From positions 2,852,001-2,916,000 of the forward strand of contig CP087969.1 of NCBI GenBank assembly GCA_024703915.1: a stretch of 64,000 bases of DNA, given 5' to 3'. A program made the translations under genes and the position numbers. Of the stretch, positions 1 through 10,804 are shown in pieces. The notes beneath the pieces are model-generated. The model was not told the DNA's origin and searched no databases. It saw nothing but the letters and a program-made list of their open reading frames with translations. The first letter of the stretch is position 1; each line of letters starts with the position of its first letter. The stretch comes from Massilia sp. H-1 (GTDB lineage Bacteria > Pseudomonadota > Gammaproteobacteria > Burkholderiales > Burkholderiaceae_D).

Positions 1-614
1 GCGCATCAGCGCTTCGCAAAAGGCGTGGCAGTCGGCCACCGCTTCATGCCGACGTTGAAGATGCCGCCTAGCCAGCGCGTCCTGCACGGCGGCCAGGGCC
101 GGTTCGCGCTGCACGCACTCGGCCGGCGACAGCAGTTCGCCCGTGTCGGACCTGCTTAGCCCCGCGGTGTCGAGCGTGGAGCGGGAACGGTAGACGACCA
201 GTTTGCTTAAGCATCGCGCCAGGCAAATTCCTCGGGGGGAATGGCCAGTTCGGCCATGGCCTGGCGGCTCAGTTCCCCCAGTTCGAGCAGGCGGTCGGTG
301 GTGTCGCGGTTGTCGTCGGCATTGCAGTGCGCGAGAAAGCTGGCCAGCCAGCGCCACTGGCGCCAGTCCGCCTCGGGGCGGAATGCGAGCGGTGCGTCTT
401 TCTGGAACATCCAGTGCAGGGCCTTGAGCGGCACCCCGGCATCGGCCAGCGGCGACACGTAGCGGTAGCTGAGCTGGCCGCCGTTGCCATAGCTGGTGCC
501 GGTGCCGACCTGGGCTTCGCGCTCGAGCAGCGTGACGCCGAAGCCCGCTTCCAGCAGCCACCAGGCCGACGTCAGCCCGACCACGCCGCCCCCGATGACG
601 ATGACTTGTTGCAT
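1..614 (-). CDS. dadA: D-amino acid dehydrogenase, FAD-dependent (N-terminal part, runs off window)
   Basis: Oxidatively deaminates D-amino acids, chiefly D-alanine, to 2-oxo acids and passes electrons to the membrane. The N-terminus shows the dinucleotide-binding motif VIVIGGGVVGLTSA followed by the acidic residue ending the second strand (LLERE), and the GNGGQLSYRYVSPLAD segment typical of DadA. The start at 614 is the first ATG before this motif. The frame breaks at 205 (GCTTAAGC; GCCGGC gives DAGKLVVYRS), 154 and 66, plus one base lost near 37. The gene continues beyond position 1. It lies 8 bp downstream of the serine hydrolase on the same strand, so the two probably share a transcript. 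FAD and DadA assignment is firm; substrate range is inferred. Confidence 0.9.
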
Positions 615-622
615 GGGCCTCC

Positions 623-1951
623 CTAGCTAAGCCAGTACCCGACGGTACATGGCGGTCAGGATGCGCTCCTCGAAGCGCGCCATCGACGAATAGTGGCCGG
701 GCTGTTTTTCAGGGTCGGCCGCCACGCCGCCGACCAGCACCACCATGCCGCTGCGCTGCTTCCAGGTCGACCACGAAGACCGACATCAGGCCATAGGCTT
801 CGCCCAGGTGGCCGACGCCGCGTACATGGCCACCCTCGGCCACGCCCTCGGCAAAGTGCTGGTTGCCCAGGCCCCAGTGGCGGAACAGTCCCCGTTCGGT
901 GTCGCCGTTGCTGCCTTTGGCGTCCAGGCTCCACTGGCGCGTGAACATGGTCTTGAGCGTGGCGGACTGGAGAATGCGCTTGCCTTCGTGCACGCCGTCG
1001 TTGATCAGCATCAGCATGACCTTGCCCATGTCGGCGGCGGACACGCGCAAGCCGCCCGTCGGGCTGAACGGCGTGGCATTGCTGCCGATGACGTAGGTGT
1101 CGATCCCGGCCGGGGGCGCGGGACGGTGCTTGCTGTAATCGTCCACCTGCGCGATCCAGGGGAAGGCCGGATCCCAGATCTCGGTATCGGTGGTGCGCTT
1201 GCAGGTACAGGGTGGCCAGGTTGGCCAGGTCCTCGTCCGGGAATTCGGACGGGTTGAAGCCGCCGCGCATGCTAAGCGGAGCGAGCAGCAGGCGCTTCAT
1301 CAGGCGGTCGAAGCGTTCGCCGCTGGCGCGTTCCATGATGGTGCCGATCACGCCCCAGCCCAGGTTGGCGTAAGTGAAAAACGCGCCCGGCCCGGCGGTT
1401 CTGGCCCACATGGCGCCGCTGCCGTGATGGGCCTGGCCCGGCACCAGCACGCTCTGCAGCGACATACTGGCTTAGCCAGGAATAGCTTAAGCATCGTCGC
1501 GCAGCGACGAGGTGTGCGACAGCAGCTGGCGCAGGGTAATCGGGTGATCGGGAAAGTGCGGATTGCGCAGCGGGAAGCCGAGGTAAGTGCCGACATCGGT
1601 GTCGAGCGCGAGCTTGCCGTCCTCCACCAGCCGCATGGCGGCGAAGGTGGTCATCATCTTGGAAATCGAGGCGATCCGGAACAGGGTGCGGGCGTCGGCC
1701 GCGCGCGCTTAAGCAGGTCGGCGGTGCCGATGAAGCGCTGGCCGAACTGCTGCTGGTAGGCGACTTTGCCGTGCCGGATGGCCAGCACCGACAGGCTGGC
1801 CAGGGTGCAGGCCGGGTCGGCGACCACGGCCGCCAGTTCCGCGTCCAGGGCCTTGCTTAGCCAAGGGCGGCGCAGGGGGCACGGCCGCCATGACGCGGTT
1901 TAGTCCGCCCAACAGGGCCAGTCCCAGCATGCCGCGTCTGCCTGTATTCAT
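623..1951 (-). CDS. Serine hydrolase of the class C beta-lactamase / DD-peptidase family, exported
   Basis: About 440 residues after repair. The N-terminus carries a twin-arginine-like exported leader ([16 protein letters not shown]). Catalytic motifs of the penicillin-binding fold are visible: SISK (Ser-x-x-Lys) near residue 90, YAN (Tyr-x-Asn) in [10 protein letters not shown], and a late HLGEAYG matching the third motif. Frame breaks at 1853, 1708, 1486, 1472 and 626 are all repaired by GCCGGC; others near 1185 and 705 are single-base or dinucleotide errors. The true stop follows VLAG at 623. Members of this family act as esterases, DD-peptidases or D-aminopeptidases; which one cannot be read here. 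Sitting directly before dadA it may release D-alanine for oxidation (inference). Confidence 0.8.
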
Positions 1952-2009
1952 CGTGTTGCGCTCCGAACCTGTCGTCATATTGGCAGAATACGGCCAGCGA
2001 GGGGGCGCT

Positions 2010-2023
2010 GCCAATGAATTGGC
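2010..2023. promoter_or_regulatory. Candidate operator, inverted repeat GCCAAT-GA-ATTGGC
   Basis: A 6-bp inverted repeat with 2-bp spacer lies in the 283-bp divergent region between the serine hydrolase and the GntR regulator gene, 59 bp upstream of the hydrolase start. GntR/HutC-family proteins bind short palindromes of this kind, often in their own divergent promoter. No second copy was seen in the locus, so this is only a candidate. Confidence 0.25.
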
Positions 2024-2234
2024 GTGGTCAGCGCATAACTTTTTGGTATGCAAGCAAATTGCACCAACGAACGGGTCCTGAAGGCAAAGTTTTTGTTTTT
2101 TGGATAAAAATGCCTGCCGCGCAGTAAAATGCGGTTACGGTTGCTGACACTTTTGCGCCTCTTCAGCGCGTGGGCCCAAACGGATTACACTCGGGATGTC
2201 AACAGTGCAGCACAATGAACCAGAGCGGAATGTA

Positions 2235-2975
2235 ATGAGCGATACCAGCACCGAATTCAAAGCCGATTTGAACGACAATTCACCGCTCTACATGCAGGTG
2301 GCGCGCAAGCTGATCCAGGACGTGCGCGACGGCCGCTATCAGGTCGACCAGGCGCTGCCTTCCGAGCGCTTGCTGTCTGAACAGCTCGACGTGTCCCGCG
2401 TCACCGCCCGCAAGGCCATCGACCAGCTGGTCGAACAAGGCTTGGTGGTGCGCCGCCGCGGTTCGGGCAATTACGTGGCGCCGCGCATCGAGCAGCCGCT
2501 GTCGAACCTGTCCAGTTTTTCCGAGCAGCTCCAGCAGCGCGGCTACCGTCCCGGTTCGCAGTGGCTCAGCCGCTCGCTGGTCATGGCCGCCGCCGACGAA
2601 CAGCTCAGCCTCGGCCTGTCCCCCAACACCCGCGTGGCCCGTCTGGAACGCCTGCGCATGGCCGACGACATCGTCATGGCCTACGAAGTGAGCGTGATTC
2701 CGGCCAGCGTGCTGCCGCGCCCCGAGGCGGTCGGCAATTCCCTGTACGAACATCTGGCCGAGACCGGCCACATGCCGGTGCGCGCCCTGCAGCACATCCG
2801 CGCCATGAACGCCTCGGCCACGCTGGCAGGGCAGCTCGGCGTGCCGGAAGGGCAGGCGGTGCTGTTCATCACGCGTGTCGGCTATCTGGAGTCGGGCGTG
2901 GCGGTGGAACTGACCCATTCGTATTGCCGCAGCGACCATTACGACTTCGTGGCCGAGATGCGGCGCGTGGCGTAA
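2235..2975 (+). CDS. GntR-family regulator with UTRA effector domain (HutC/NagR type)
   Basis: Intact reading frame. Residues about 15-85 form the GntR winged helix (SPLYMQVARKLIQDVRDG, then LPSERLLSEQLDVSRVTARK and a GLVVRRRGSGNYV wing). The C-terminal 150 residues are a UTRA domain, which binds small effectors, commonly sugar phosphates such as GlcN-6-P or GlcNAc-6-P. The ATG at 2235 is preferred over one at 2196 because homologues begin shortly before the winged helix. It stands first in a forward series of murein-recycling genes (murQ follows 101 bp on) and is the likely local repressor, responding to an amino-sugar phosphate; that role is inferred from position. Confidence 0.88.
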   Translation: MSDTSTEFKADLNDNSPLYMQVARKLIQDVRDGRYQVDQALPSERLLSEQLDVSRVTARKAIDQLVEQGLVVRRRGSGNYVAPRIEQPLSNLSSFSEQLQQRGYRPGSQWLSRSLVMAAADEQLSLGLSPNTRVARLERLRMADDIVMAYEVSVIPASVLPRPEAVGNSLYEHLAETGHMPVRALQHIRAMNASATLAGQLGVPEGQAVLFITRVGYLESGVAVELTHSYCRSDHYDFVAEMRRVA

Positions 2976-3076
2976 GCGCGACATAAGCTGGCGGCATGGC
3001 CGCGTAACATCCTTTCATGGCGCCGCAGCCCGGATGCGCAGTACACTGGTGTGTAACTCAGCAGAGCGAACATGCG

Positions 3077-3964
3077 ATGTTAAAGACCGAAGCACCCGAT
3101 CCGCGCCATGCCGATCTTGACCTGTATCCCCCGGGGGAACTGGTTGCAGTACTGATCGACGACCAGCGCCATGCCGTCGCCGCCGTGCTCGACGCCGCGC
3201 CCGCGATCACGCGTGCGGTCAATGCGGCCCTGCCCCGCATCGAAGCGGGTGGGCGCCTGATCTACGTGGGCGCTTAGCACCTCGGGCCGGCTTTTGGCGT
3301 GCTCGACAGCGTCGAACTGTATCCCACCTTTTCCTGGCCGAATGAGCGCGCTTTGGGCGTCCTGGTAGATGGGCCCGCAAGCCATGTTCCACGCGATCGA
3401 AGGCGCCGAAGACAATCTTGAGCAGGGCGCGGCCGACTTGCTGAAACTCCAGCCCGGTCCGGACGACGTGGTGCTGCTGATCGCCGCCTCCGGCGCCACG
3501 CCCTATGTGCTGGGCGCGCTGGGCGCCGCGCGCGACGCCTGCGCGCTCACGATCGGCTTCGCCAACAACCCGGGCGCCGCCGTGGCCGAGGAAGCGGAAA
3601 TCGGCATCATCCTCGACACCGGCGCCGAAATCATTTCCGGCAGCACGCGCCTGAAGGCCTAAGCACCGCCCAGAAAATCGCGCTCAATACCTTTTCCAGC
3701 GCCTTGATGGTGCGTTTGAACAAGGTTTATGGCAACCTGATGGTAGACTTGAAGCCAACCAACGCCAAGCTGGTGCTGCGCGCGGTCCGCCTGACGATGT
3801 TTGCCACGGGCGCCGACGAACATGCAGCGCGCGAAGTGCTGGAACAATGCGATTTCCACGTCAAGGTCGCCATCGTCGCCTTGAAACGAACAACCAGTAT
3901 CGACCAGGCCAGGGGGCTGCTCGAGGCGTCGCGCGGCAGCGTGCGCCAGGCGCTAGCGACATAG
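3077..3964 (+). CDS. murQ: N-acetylmuramic acid 6-phosphate etherase
   Basis: Cleaves the D-lactyl ether of MurNAc-6-P, giving GlcNAc-6-P and D-lactate, the central step of MurNAc recycling in the cytoplasm. Visible landmarks: the SIS-type sugar-phosphate binding GGRLIYVGAGTSGRLGVLD (after repair), an IAASGATPYVLGAL loop, ISGSTRLKAGTAQK, and the family's C-terminal three-helix region ending in SIDQARGLLEASRGSVRQAL. Broken at 3270 (GCTTAGC), about 3292 (two extra T), about 3368 and 3657 (GCCTAAGC); GCCGGC repairs 3270 and 3657. About 295 residues, normal for the family. Followed closely by an AmpG-type permease. Confidence 0.93.
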
Positions 3965-4002
3965 ACGTTGCACCCGGTCCTGTATTGAGCGTGAAAGAAT
4001 CA

Positions 4003-5280
4003 ATGCAAATACCGAATGTGCGCAATCCCTGGACCTGGGTCCCCACCCTGTATTTCGGCCAGGCCATTCCCTACGTGGTGGTGATGGTGCTGTCGGTCGT
4101 GATCTACAAAGATTTCGGCATCAGCAACGACGACATCGCCTTTTACACCAGCTGGCTGTACCTGCCGTGGGTGATCAAGCCCCTGTGGTCGCCCTTCATT
4201 GACATGTTCCGCAGCAAGCGCTGGTGGACGGTGAGCATGCAGTTCATCATCGGCGCCTCGCTGGCGTCGGTGGCGCTGACCACCCATCTGCCCATGTTCT
4301 TCCAGATGAGCCTGGCCGTGCTGTGGCTCATGGCGTTCAGCTCCGCCACCCACGACATTGCGGCCGACGGCTTTTACATGCTGGCCTTGCCGCAGCATGA
4401 ACAGGCCGCCTTTGTCGGCGTGCGCAGCACCTTCTACCGCCTGGCCAATATTGCTTAGCCAGGGCGGACTGGTGTATCTGGCCGGTCAGCTGACCGAGCA
4501 TACGGGCAATGTCGCCTACGCCTGGTCGGTGGTGCTGTTCGTGGCCGCCGCCATGTTCCTGTCGCTGTGGGTGTACCACGCCTTCATCCTGCCGCGCCCG
4601 GCAAGCGATCACCGGGTGGCCCAGAGCGACAACTATATCGCCGAGTATTTCGCGACCTTCCGCGCCTTCTTCGTGCGCAAGGACATCCTGCTGGTCCTCG
4701 GTTTCATTCTCACCTTCCGGCTTGGCGAGTCGCAGCTGATCAAGATGGTGATTCCGTTCCTGAAAGACCCGGCGCTCAAGGGCGGGCTGGGACTGAGCAC
4801 CTCCCAGGTCGGCATGGTGTACGGCACCATCGGCGTGCTGTTCCTGACGCTGGGCGGCTTGCTGGGCGGCTACCTGATCTCGAAACTGGGGCTCAAGCGC
4901 TGCCTGTGGCTGCTGGTGTTCGCGGTGCACGTGCCTGACCTGGCGTTCGTGTTCCTCGCCACCACGCTGCCCCAGAACATTGTCGTGGTCGGCGCCTGCA
5001 TCGCGATCGAACAGTTCGGCTACGGCCTCGGCTTTACCGCGCTGATGCTGTACATGATCATGGTCGCCGAAGGCGAGCACAAGACCGCGCACTATGCGAT
5101 CTGCACCGGCATCATGGCGGCTTAGCATGATGATTCCTGGTATGTACGCGGGCAAGATTCAAGAATTCCTTGGCTACCAGCACTTCTTCATGTACGTCTG
5201 CCTGATGACCTTGCTTAGCCTTCCTGATGGCGGCGCTGGTCAAGATCGATCCGCAGTTCGGCAAAAAAACCGACGCATGA
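4003..5280 (+). CDS. ampG: AmpG-like MFS permease for anhydro-muropeptides
   Basis: A roughly 425-residue protein with about 12 hydrophobic segments. It resembles the AmpG branch of MFS (PTLYFGQAIPYVVV start, WVIKPLWSPFID between segments 2 and 3, and SSATHDIAADGFYM in segment 4, where AmpG proteins have a conserved D-x-A-x-D). AmpG imports GlcNAc-anhydroMurNAc peptides into the cytoplasm. Frame breaks at 4453, 5119 and 5213 all repair with GCCGGC. The gene starts 38 bp after murQ and its stop overlaps the start of the next gene (ATGA). The neighbourhood strongly supports a muropeptide or amino-sugar substrate; exact specificity is inferred. Confidence 0.82.
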
Positions 5281-6416
5281 GCGGCGCCCCGGCACGCCTG
5301 TCGTCGCTGGACGCGTTCCGCGGGTTCACCATCGCCGCCATGGTGCTGGTGAATAACCCGGGCGACTGGTCCAGCCTGTACAGCCAGCTCGCCCATGCGC
5401 ACTGGCATGGCTGGACGTTTTACTGACTGGATCTTTCCCTTCTTCCTGTTCATCGGCGGCGTGTCGATGGCGTTCTCGCTGGGCTTAGGCTGGCACAGGC
5501 CGGGGCCGACAAGCCCGCCCTGCTGGTCAAGCTGGCCAAGCGGGCGGCGCTGATTTTCCTGATCGGTTTCGCGCTCAATCTGATTCCCGGCTTCGACTTT
5601 GGCAGCGTGCGCATTCCCGGCGTGTTGCAGCGGATCGCCATCTGCACCGTGCTGGCCGCGCCGATTGTCGTGTATTGCTCCTGGCGCGCGCAGCTGGCGT
5701 GGATTGCCGCCCTGCTCACCGTCTACAGCGTGCTGATGCTGTGGGTGCCCGTACCCGGCATCGGCGCCATGTGCTCGAGCCCGGCAAAGACTTCGGCGCG
5801 TATCTGGACCGCATGCTGATGGACGGCCACCTGTGGGCGCACGCCAAAACCTGGGATCCGGAAGGGCTGCTGAGCACGATGCTTAGGCCCTGTGCAGCCA
5901 GCTGCTGGGCGTGCTCATGCGGGGCGCTGGCTGTTGTCGTCGGCCGCGCCTACTGAGAAAACCGTGTGGATGCTGCTGGCCTAGCTTGCTGCTGCTGTGG
6001 CTGGGCGCCATCCTCGACGTGATACTCATGCCGATCAACAAGAGCCTGTGGACGCCGTCGTTCTGCGTCTTTACGACGGGCTGGGCGCTGCTGCTGTTTT
6101 CCGCGTTTTACTGGCTGCTCGACGCCAACGGCCAGCCGCGCGTGCAGGCCATGGCGGCGCGCTGGAGCTTGCCGTTCATCATCTACGGCATGAATGCCCT
6201 GTTCATTTTCGCCTTCTCCAGCCTGGTCGCGAAAATGCTCATGTTCATCCCGGCAGGCGAAGCCGGTTCCCTCGGATCGGCCCTGTACGCGCCGCTGCTG
6301 CAAGCTCAGGGATTGCGCCGGTCAACAGCTCTTTGCTTTATGCTCTCTTATTCAACGCGGCAATGTTCGCGGTCGCCTGGTGTATGTGGCGCAAGAAATG
6401 GTTCGTTAAAGTTTAA
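5277..6416 (+). CDS. NagX-like acyltransferase / heparan-alpha-glucosaminide N-acetyltransferase family membrane protein
   Basis: Polytopic inner-membrane protein of about 380 residues. It begins with RLSSLDAFRGFTIAAMVLVN, the signature of the COG4299 family related to heparan-alpha-glucosaminide N-acetyltransferase, and has around ten hydrophobic segments ending in MFAVAWCMWRKKWF. Family members (NagX) occur in GlcNAc utilisation clusters and are thought to acetylate amino sugars across the membrane; the reaction here is not proven. Breaks at 5422 (extra base), 5485, about 5770, 5890 and 5975; 5485, 5890 and 5975 repair with GCCGGC. It overlaps the permease gene by 4 bp, so is translationally coupled to it. 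Confidence 0.8.
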
Positions 6417-6424
6417 ATCGAGGA

Positions 6425-8063
6425 ATGTGTTTGCAACCTAATTTGAAAAAACGCATTCACGCTGGCTAAGCCTGGCTAGAATGTGCTTGGCACCCTGCTT
6501 GCCAGTTGCACCAGCGTGGCGCCGGTCGCGCCATCGGCCTGCCGAGCGGCCGCTGCCGGTCCCGCCCGCGCAGGCGGGCACGGAACTGACGCCGCCGCCA
6601 GCCCCGCGCGAATTTCGCGCCGCCTGGGTGTCGACCGTTGCCAATATCGACTGGCCCAGCAAATCGGGCTTGAACGCGGCCCAGCAGCAGGCCGAGGCGA
6701 TTGCCATCCTCGACCGCGCCAGGTCGATGAACCTGAATGCCATCGTGCTGCAGGTACGCCCCGGCGCCGACGCCATTTACGCGTCCGACATCGAGCCCTG
6801 GAGCGAATACCTGAGCGGCACCCAGGGCAAGGCGCCGCAGCCGTGGTACGACCCGCTCAAGTTCTGGATCACCCAGGCGCACGCGCGGCCTCGAACTGCA
6901 CGCCTGGTTCAACCCCTACCGCGCGCGCCATTCGGCGGCCAGGTCGCCGGTCGCGTTCAATCACATTTCCAGGACCACGCTTCTGCCGCGGTCAAGCCTT
7001 ACGGGCGCTTCCTGTGGATGGACCCGGGCGAAGAGGCGGCATCGAAGCAGACCCTGGCCGTGATCCTGGACGTGGTGCGGCGCTACGATATCGATGGCGT
7101 GCACATTGACGATTATTTCTATCCCTATCCGGTCGAAGCGGGCGCCGGGCCCGAAGGCGCGCTCGACGGCACGGGCGGCAGCAAGCCCGAACTCGATTTC
7201 CCGGACCAGCCTAGCCTGGCAGCGCTATCTGCTGGTAGCGGCAAGCTGTCCCGGCCCGACTGGCGGCGCCAGAACGTGAACCAGCTGATCGAAGCGATGT
7301 ACAAGGGCATCCACGCCGAAAAGAGCTGGGTGCGCTTTGGCATCAGCCCGTTCGGCCTGGGCCTAAGCCGGACCGCCGCCCGCCCGGCATTGCTTGGCTT
7401 CAGCCAGTACGACAAGCTGTACGCGGATGCCGAAACCTGGCTCGAAAACGGCTGGCTCGACTACCTATCGCCGCAGCTGTACTGGCCGATCGCGCAGGCG
7501 CCGCAAGCGTACGGCGTGCTGCTCGACTACTGGGTCGCGCAAAACCGCCAGGGCCGCCACATCTGGCCGGGCCTGTACACGAGCCGCATCGGCGCGCCCA
7601 CCAAGTCGTATGCGCCGGACGAAATCGTTCAGCAGATCGGCCTGACGCGCACCCGTCCCAAGGCCGAGCGGCCACGTTCACTTTTCGATCGCGGCGCTGA
7701 TGGAAAACCGCCAGGGCATCAGCGACCAGCTCAAGGCTTAGCCACTATGCCGGACCGGCGCTGGTGCTTAGGCCACGCCATGGCTGGGCAATGCGGGGCC
7801 GGGCGCGCCCACGGTCAGCGTCAAGGGCTCGGCGCGCGCTGGTCAGCCTCAAACTGGTTCCCGGCAAGGACAATGCGCACTTTGCGATCTGGTCGCGCCA
7901 TGGCAGCGAGTGGCGCTTTGCCGTGGCGCCCGCCTGCAAGACGGAATGGAGCGTGCCGGACGGGGCCAGCGCGGTGGTGGTCAGCGCGGTCGACCGCCTC
8001 GGGGTCGAGGGCGAGCGCCTGTCGGTCTGGCGCGCGGGAGAGCAGGTCGCAACCGCGCCATAA
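6425..8063 (+). CDS. DigH/YddW-type GHL10 glycosyl hydrolase lipoprotein
   Basis: About 540 residues. The leader ends in the lipobox LLASC (after repair of two scars at 6471-6480), so it is an outer-membrane lipoprotein. The GHL10 barrel is clear: REFRAAWVSTVANIDWPS, AIVLQVRPGADAIY, LELHAWFNPYRARHS, and the acidic site DGVHIDDYFYPYPV. E. coli DigH cleaves denuded murein glycan strands. A C-terminal Ig/FN3-like domain follows. Breaks at about 6470, 6893, 6980, 7209, 7230, 7362, 7404, 7670, 7733 and 7773; most repair with GCCGGC. Eight bp after the acyltransferase gene; its place in the cluster fits release of glycan strand products. Confidence 0.85.
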
Positions 8064-8093
8064 CCTTTTGACATGCGAGCGCTGCAATCAATC

Positions 8094-9093
8094 ATGCACG
8101 CAGACCCTGTCAGTAGCATAGAATTGCCGAAAACCAATTTGAGGGCGAAGGACGTGCACACAGGCGATACCCAGACCGCGCTCGGGCTCGGCATCGATGC
8201 CGGCGGGCACCCGCACGCGCTGGGCACTGGCCGACCACGCGGGCCGGGTCCATGCCGAGGGCATCGTGGACGGCTTGTCGGCGCTGCAAATGGCCAGTCC
8301 CGGCGGCCGCGAGGCCGTGCACGCGGCCTTGTCGGTCCTGGCAGATGCCGTGCGCGCACGGGCAGCCACAGCACATCCAGGCCGGACTGACCGGCTTTGG
8401 CGGCGAGGGCGCGCAGCTGCAGTCCTGGCTGGCCGCGCTGCTTGGCGTCGCGCCGGACGCCATCGCGCTGTGCAGCGACATCGAGATCGCCTACCGCGCC
8501 AGCTTCGCACCGGGCCAGGGTTACCTGATTTACGCTCAAGCACCGGATCGATCGGCGCCTATATTGACAGCGCTGGCCAGTTCCACCCGCAGCCGGGCGG
8601 GCGCGGCGTCATGCTCGACGATGGCGGCGGCGGCTTCTGGATCGCGCGCAAGCCCTGCGCCACATCTGGCGCAACGAAGATGAAGAGCCGGGCCGCTGGC
8701 GCAGCTCGCCGATGGCGCAGGCCGTGTTCGGCCAGATCGGCGGCGACGACTGGGCCCTGTCGCGCCAGTTTATCTACCACCAGGAGCGCGGCCAGGTCGG
8801 CGTGCTGGCGCTGGCCGTCGCTGCCAGTGCCGCCGCCGATCCCGTGGCCATGGCGATCCTGCACGAAGCGGGCCGCGAACTGGCGCGCCTGGCGCTGGCG
8901 CTTACCAGCCGCTTCGGTGCGCGGCCGCTGGTATTGGCTTAGCCGCGCCGCACAACTGCATCCGGCCATCGCCAGCGCCATGCGCGCGGCGCTGCCCGAT
9001 ACGCTAAGCTTGACCCAGTCGGACAGCGAACCCCATCACGCTGCCGCGCGCATTGCCCATGCTTGCGCCATCAAAGGACATACCACCGCATGA
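8094..9093 (+). CDS. BadF/BadG/BcrA-type ATPase, probable GlcNAc/MurNAc kinase
   Basis: ASKHA-fold kinase of about 330 residues. The phosphate-1 loop is GIDAGGTRTRWALAD, adenosine/phosphate-2 is YLIYAGTGSIGAYI after repair. Members of this family phosphorylate N-acetylglucosamine or N-acetylmuramic acid using ATP, feeding MurQ. The exact start is uncertain: an ATG at 8094 gives a 35-residue extension before the first strand, and a start at about 8154 is possible. Breaks at about 8205 (one extra G just after an intact GCCGGC), 8360, 8540, 8655, 8938 and 9003. Stop overlaps the start of the amidase gene (ATGA). Confidence 0.82.
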
Positions 9094-9901
9094 AAATTCT
9101 GTACGCCTCCCTGCTGCTTGCCCTGCTGACCGGCTGCGTCACGACCGGCCCGCAAGTGGACCGCACTTACTCGGCCAAAGGCCAGAGCAGCCGCGTCAAG
9201 TACGTGGTGCTGCACTACACCGTCAGCGACCGTCCCCGTTCGCTCAAGATCCTGACCGAGCAGGTGGTCAGCGCCCATTACCTGCTGACCGACGACGAGA
9301 AGCCGGTGATCTACGGCCTGGTCGACGAAACGCGCCAGGCCAACCATGCCTACCTGTCGTCGTGGAAGGGCTATACGCAGCTCAATTCCAGTTCGATCGG
9401 GATCGAGATCGTCAACCCCGGCTTCACGGAAGGCCCGGGCGGGCGCACCTGGTATCCGTTCCCGCAGGCGCAGATCGACAGCCTGTCGGTTCTGCTCAAG
9501 GACATCCTGGCGCGCCACAGCATCCCGCCCGAAAACGTGATCGGCCACGCCGACATCGCCCCGATGCGCAAACAGGATCCGGGCCCGATGTTCCCGTGGC
9601 AGCAGCTGGCCCAGCAGGGCCTGGCCCAGTGGCCCGATCCGGTCAAGGTGGCGGCCGCGCGGCCGGGCTTTGACGTGCTGCTGCCGGACGTCGCCTGGTT
9701 CCAGCAAAAGCTGGCCGCGGTCGGCTACGCGGTGCCGCAAAATGGCGAGCTCGATACCGCCACGCGCGCGGTGCTGGTCGCGTTCCAGACCCATTACCGC
9801 CCGCCGCTGATCGACGGCACGCCCGACGCGGAAACGGCCTCGCTGCTCGAAGCGCTGGTGCCGACCCCATGCTTAAGCTTACTACCGAGAAGAAAGACTG
9901 A
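9090..9901 (+). CDS. N-acetylmuramoyl-L-alanine amidase lipoprotein (amidase_2, AmiD-like)
   Basis: Cuts the bond between MurNAc and L-alanine of murein or anhydro-muropeptides. The leader MKILYASLLLALLTGC has a lipobox (LTGC). Zinc ligands are visible as VLHYT (first His), NHAYLSSW region, and GHADIAP, with the family's KQDPGPMFPW catalytic end. Residues about 195-265 form a peptidoglycan-binding domain (FQQKLAAVGYAVPQNGELD). About 270 residues. The only break is the scar at 9870; GCCGGC extends the frame to a TGA at 9899 giving the tail LTTEKKD. Overlaps the kinase gene by 4 bp; LysR gene starts 5 bp after it. Confidence 0.92.
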
Positions 9902-9906
9902 TTCCC

Positions 9907-10804
9907 ATGCGGCTGCGTCACATCGAAGTCTTCCACGCGATCATGCAGGTCGGGACCATCAGTGGCGCCGCGCAGGTGCTGCACATATCGCAGCTTAGCC
10001 GTGACCAAGGTGCTGCAGCACGCCGAACTGCAGCTGGGGATGCCGCTGTTCGAGCGGGTGCGCGGCAAGCTGGTGCCGCGTCCCGAAGCGCACCGCTTGT
10101 TCGTTGAAACCGAAAAGCTCAACCGCGACCTGCAAGGCATCCGGCGCCTGGCCGCCAGCCTCAAGGTGCGCCCCGTGGAAACCGTGCGCCTGGTGTCGAC
10201 GCCGACGGTGGCGATCAGCGTGCTGCCCAAGGCGATGAGCTTGTGGCGCCACGATTTCCCGCACGCGCTGCGAACTGGCCACCCACCACACCAGCGAGAT
10301 CGTCAACACGCTGCGCCTGGGCGAAGCCGATCTGGCCCTGTCGCTGCAGGACCCGCGCCACCCAGGCATCGTGGCCGAACCGCTGGCCGAAGGCGTGATG
10401 ACGGTGCTGGCGCCGCGCGGCAGCTGGAGCGACGCGCAATGCACGCAGCCGCTGGGCGCGGCCTAGCCTGGATGGCGAATTGATCGGCTATGCCGACAAC
10501 GACCCGATTGGCGAGATGGTCGCCGCCGCATGCGAAGCGCAGGGCGTCCATCCCGTGTTCCGCACGGTGGTGCAGACTTATCAGATCGCGCGTTCGATGG
10601 TCGAAGCCGGCATGCCGAAGCATGGCCGTGGTCGATCCGTTCACGGCATCGTCCGCGCAAGGCGACAAGGTGCAGCGCCGCCCCTGGGACCCGGCCATTC
10701 CGGTCAGCCTGTACCTGCTCACGGCCAGCCACGCGCCGCTGTCGCATGGCGCGCGGGCGCTGGTCAACTGCATCGGCGAATCGGCGCGCAGATGCCTGGC
10801 CTGA
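9907..10804 (+). CDS. LysR-family transcriptional regulator
   Basis: About 300 residues: N-terminal winged helix (MRLRHIEVFHAIMQVGTISG, then QPAVTKVLQHAELQLG after repair at 9988) and a periplasmic-binding-like effector domain. Breaks at 9988 and 10461 repair with GCCGGC. One near 10270 is a lost GC dinucleotide, and one at 10615 (CCGAAGC) is probably another altered GCCGGC. It lies 5 bp after the amidase gene and overlaps the VanX-like gene by 13 bp, so it is inside the operon it may control. Effector unknown; a murein-derived peptide or D-amino acid is a guess. Confidence 0.87.
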
